Assembly: GCA_019310125.1 (NCBI GenBank)
Contig: JAFDEW010000004.1
Location: 1 to 35,389 of the forward strand
DNA length: 35,389 bases
Direction: 5' to 3'
Source of the DNA: Deltaproteobacteria bacterium
Lineage (GTDB): Bacteria > Desulfobacterota > Desulfobacteria > Desulfobacterales > UBA11574
Of this stretch, positions 32,864 to 35,389 are shown one piece after another (positions within the stretch are counted from its first letter, which is position 1; each line of letters begins with the position of its first letter). The notes beneath the pieces were generated by a model. The model searched no databases. It saw only the letters and a list, made by a program, of their open reading frames with translations, and was not told the origin of the DNA. The translations under genes and the position numbers were made by a program.

Positions 32864-33376
32864 ACATAAAAACCCCGAATAATTTAACGCCTCAAAAATT
32901 TTATAACTTCTTGAAAATACCAGTTTATCAACGGCAACCTATTTGTGCCATCAAGTTTATAGTATCGTATCCCTATCAAACTTACTTAATATATGTAACC
33001 CTTTGAATCAAATAAATTGTTCTTTATCTTTTGATTGCTCTCAAATGAAGTGCTTAATTAGTATCCATCCATAAATCTGTATTGAGCACAAATTATGTTT
33101 CCAATGCAGAAATTAGCAATTTTTCGCAAGGTCAAGGAAATCAAGGAATTGCGCGGAGGCGTACAAGTGGTACGCCGCACAAGTAATTCCGCAGATTGAC
33201 GCAGAGATTGCGGAAAAGGGCAATTTCTGGATGGAAACTAATTAAACTTCTCGGAATTTGTAACATCTCAATAAATTACGGAATAGTGGCCGAAGTTATG
33301 AAAAATTGGTTGCATATAAGTTTCGAGTTAGGGTAAGACTTTTAAAACGTTAAATTGCGGTTTGGGAGAATCAATA
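32864..33376. other. Gap between antiporter and radical SAM gene, mostly repeat DNA
   Basis: The central part is an inverted-repeat element (listed separately). A partial copy of the TAACTTCTCAATAA repeat of 11141-11210 lies near 33260-33285. The promoters of the two divergent genes must lie here, but I could not identify them. Confidence 0.5.
33054..33245. repeat. Inverted-repeat element, MITE/REP-like
   Basis: The ends TTAATTAGTATCCATCCATAAAT and ATTTCTGGATGGAAACTAATTAA are inverted repeats of 23 nt with two mismatches. A second, inner start (GTTTCCAATGCAGAAATTAGC at about 33098) also pairs with the right end, as if one copy had landed in another. The centre has CGCAAGGTC and the palindrome GCGTACAAGTGGTACGC. 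No ORF. Confidence 0.65.
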
Positions 33377-34269
33377 TTGCATTATGAGGGAAATATAATC
33401 CGGCCGCCCAGCGAAGCCAACAGCATTCTGCTGCAGATAACCGTGGGGTGTTCCCGGAACAAGTGTACATTCTGTGGTGCATACAAGGGGGAACGGTTTC
33501 GTATAAAACCGGATTCCATTATCATGGAGGATATCGCATTTGCGGCAAACTTCTGCAAACGACAGCGTCGCGTGTTTCTTTGCGACGGAGATGCGTTAAT
33601 TGTTCCCCAGAGAAGGTTGCTGAATATCCTTTGTGAAATTGAAAAAAATCTTCCCTGGGTAACACGGGTTGGTGCATATGCCAATGCCAAAAGTTTGAAA
33701 ATGAAAACGCTTGATGATCTCAAAACATTGAAGGCCCATGGCCTGGGTATCGTCTACCTGGGTCTGGAAACCGGTGATGATGTTACATTAAATAAAATCA
33801 TGAAGGGCGCAACATCAGAACAAATGATCCAAATGGGAAAAAAAGCAAAGGCGGCGGGTATCAAGCTCTCCATCACCGTGCTATTAGGCATTGCCGGCAA
33901 AACACGCTCGAAAATTCATGCCCGAGAAACCGGCCGGGTACTTTCAGCCATAGATCCCGAATATATCGGCGCACTGAGCCTTATGCTTATCCCCGGTACC
34001 CCTCTTTATCAGGATTATATGTCCGGAGATTTTACACTTCTTAAACCTGATGAAATGCTGCAGGAACTCAAAAACATGATTGCCGCTACGGAACTTTCCA
34101 AGGGGCTTTTCCATGCAAATCACGCGTCAAATTCCATGCAAATCACGCGTCAAATTACCTTCCCATCAAGGCACGCCTGCCAAAAGACAAAGCCATGACG
34201 CTGAGTCTTATTGACGAGGCTTTATCAGGTAACATAGCGTTGAAACCGGAATCTTTGAGAGCATTTTAA
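33377..34269 (+). CDS. Radical SAM protein, frameshifted by a 23-bp tandem duplication
   Basis: I prefer the TTG at 33377 as start, 8 nt after GGGAG; the track uses a TTG at 33362. The radical SAM cluster motif is CSRNKCTFC (CxxxCxxC) in an N-terminal QITVGC context, followed by barrel strands ([30 protein letters not shown]). After residue HANHASN the frame is broken by a perfect 23-bp tandem duplication and stops at 34198. Removing one copy restores a frame that runs [22 protein letters not shown] ... to a stop at 34269, giving about 289 aa. The catalytic core is intact, so the present product may still fold. The substrate is unknown. Transketolase starts 41 nt after the restored stop. Confidence 0.8.
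34111..34156 (+). repeat. Perfect 23-bp tandem duplication in the radical SAM gene
   Basis: Two adjacent identical 23-nt units beginning CCATGCAAATC at 34111 and 34134. Because 23 is not a multiple of three, the downstream frame shifts and the C-terminus is replaced. Confidence 0.95.
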
Positions 34270-34310
34270 CCCGAAATTTTCGAAAAAAATATAAAAAGGA
34301 GAACCCAATC

Positions 34311-35389
34311 ATGAATCAAGGCTTGTCTGAAAATCAGGCAAAAATCGATGAAATTTGTATTAACACGATTCGCACCCTTTCCATGGATGCTGTTCAAAAG
34401 GCTAACTCCGGACATCCCGGTGCACCAATGGGTCTTGCTCCCGCAGGCTATGTCCTTTGGACTCGTGTGATGAAACATAATCCCAAAAATCCCGGATGGC
34501 TGGACAGGGACCGATTTGTGCTTTCAGCCGGACATGCCTCAATGCTCCTTTACAGCCTGCTTCATCTTACGGGTTATGATGTAACCCTTGATGAGATAAA
34601 AAATTTTCGTCAGTGGGGCAGTAAAACGCCGGGACATCCCGAGTTCGGTCATACTCCGGGAGTGGAAACCACAACCGGTCCTCTGGGGCAAGGCTTTGCT
34701 AATGCCGTGGGTATGGCCATGGCGGAACGGCACCTTGCGGCCCGATTTAATCGTAACGGATATGAAATTGTCGACCATTTCACCTATGTGATGTGCGGGG
34801 ACGGAGACATGATGGAAGGGCTATCTTCTGAAGCTGCATCCCTTGCCGGACATCTGGGTCTTGGCAGACTCATTTGCATTTATGATGACAATAAAATCTC
34901 AATTGAAGGGGGTACCGAGATAACCTTTACGGAAGATGTTGCCCTGCGGTTTAAGGCCTATAACTGGCATGTTCTGAAAGTTGATGATGGGAATGATAGT
35001 GATGCAATTTTCAATGCGCTTGAGAAAGCCAAAGCTGAGACCGAACGTCCGTCACTGATTGTTCTGCGAACTCATATTGCTTTTGGAAGCCCCAACAAAC
35101 AGGATACGGCCGATGCCCACGGCGCGATGCCCACGGCGCTCCGCTTGGAGAAGAAGAAGTCCGCCTGACAAAAAAAGTCCTGGGTGTTCCTGAAGAACCC
35201 TCTTTTTATATACCTGAGCAGGCGATGAATAAATTCAGAAAATGCATCGACGCAGGAAAACAAGCCGAAGCCGGGTGGCAGGAAATCTTTCAGGCTTACA
35301 GCAAAAAATATCCTGATCTGACAAAACAATGGGTTGATGCCATGAGCGGTTTTTTAACCGCGGGATGGGATGACGAGATACCCGAATTT
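34311..35389 (+). CDS. tkt: Transketolase N-terminal part, frameshifted by a 14-bp tandem duplication, cut by the window end
   Basis: ATG behind AAAAGGAG. It is a thiamine-diphosphate enzyme of the pentose phosphate pathway that transfers two-carbon ketol units between sugar phosphates. Visible motifs are [55 protein letters not shown] and the TPP/Mg site GDGDMMEG ... [10 protein letters not shown]. At residue 268 (DAHGA) a perfect 14-bp duplication shifts the frame, so the ORF ends at 35168. The other frame continues [17 protein letters not shown] ... to the window edge as normal transketolase sequence. Full-length enzymes have about 660 aa, so the gene continues beyond the window. The frameshift removes most of the enzyme if real. 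Confidence 0.9.
35112..35139 (+). repeat. Perfect 14-bp tandem duplication in transketolase
   Basis: GATGCCCACGGCGC occurs twice in direct succession (35112-35125 and 35126-35139). Deleting one copy restores the transketolase reading frame exactly at the conserved DAHG[AS]PLG segment. Confidence 0.95.

Noticed and set aside
26556-33245. CRISPR array
   Set aside because: The repeats are inverted, few, and unevenly spaced, with no unique spacers and no cas genes.

Overview
The window looks like a chromosomal stretch from a moderately AT-rich Gram-negative anaerobe. The best guess is a sulfate-reducing Desulfobacterales-type deltaproteobacterium (Desulfobacterota). This rests on protein style, outer-membrane and lipoprotein genes, the paired DASS-type anion transporters and a TauE-type permease, the many sigma-54 promoters, and dispersed NVEHRTSN-type repeats. 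No rRNA or marker gene fixes the taxonomy, so this is inference.

Layout. (1) 1-7.2 kb, all on the minus strand: a SPOR + NlpC/P60 lipoprotein, a processive-type GT2 glycosyltransferase, a predicted outer-membrane beta-barrel, and a translationally coupled pair made of an ExeA-like AAA ATPase with TPRs and a LysM lipoprotein. This resembles an envelope or exopolysaccharide export module of the kind found with exosortase/EPS loci, although no exosortase is present here. (2) 7.9-8.8 kb: a lone amidohydrolase. (3) 9.2-31.8 kb: the main feature, a 22-kb plus-strand array of signalling and transport genes. It holds seven stand-alone receiver (REC) proteins, a REC-CBS protein, a REC-histidine kinase fusion, three membrane histidine kinases with Cache-like sensor domains, two DASS/SLC13 transporters, a TauE/SafE permease with a coupled membrane protein, a PEP-synthase-like protein, a cytidylate-kinase-like protein and a cupin. 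(4) 31.9-32.9 kb: a Na+/Ca2+ antiporter on the minus strand. (5) 33.4-35.4 kb: a radical SAM gene and a transketolase gene, each broken by a perfect short tandem duplication.

The most striking signal is in the gaps of region 3. The same composite regulatory module occurs five times. A palindrome TTTACA-N3-TGTAAA is followed after 5 nt by CTGACA, and 93-98 nt further on by a textbook sigma-54 -24/-12 promoter (TGG[CT]A[CT]-N5-TTGCT). Each copy stands before one transcription unit: REC-CBS plus kinase-like; REC/HK/REC/REC/DASS/REC-HK/REC; REC/TauE/partner; HK/REC; DASS/HK/REC. I infer one co-regulated system driven by a single NtrC-type enhancer-binding protein that is not encoded in the window. 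None of the nine REC-containing proteins has a recognisable DNA-binding or AAA+ output domain, so the phosphorelay output must be something else or encoded elsewhere. The pairing of kinases and receivers with anion permeases suggests sensing and uptake or export of a small anion (sulfate, sulfite, sulfonate or carboxylate). The substrate cannot be read from the sequence.

The right-hand part is also rich in small dispersed repeats (a TCGTAAAAAGT-ended element twice, NVEHRTSN-type arms and other inverted repeats). It carries three frameshifted genes: a histidine kinase, the radical SAM gene and transketolase. A truncated REC gene fragment at 19.2 kb shows that the array has been reshaped by duplication and deletion.
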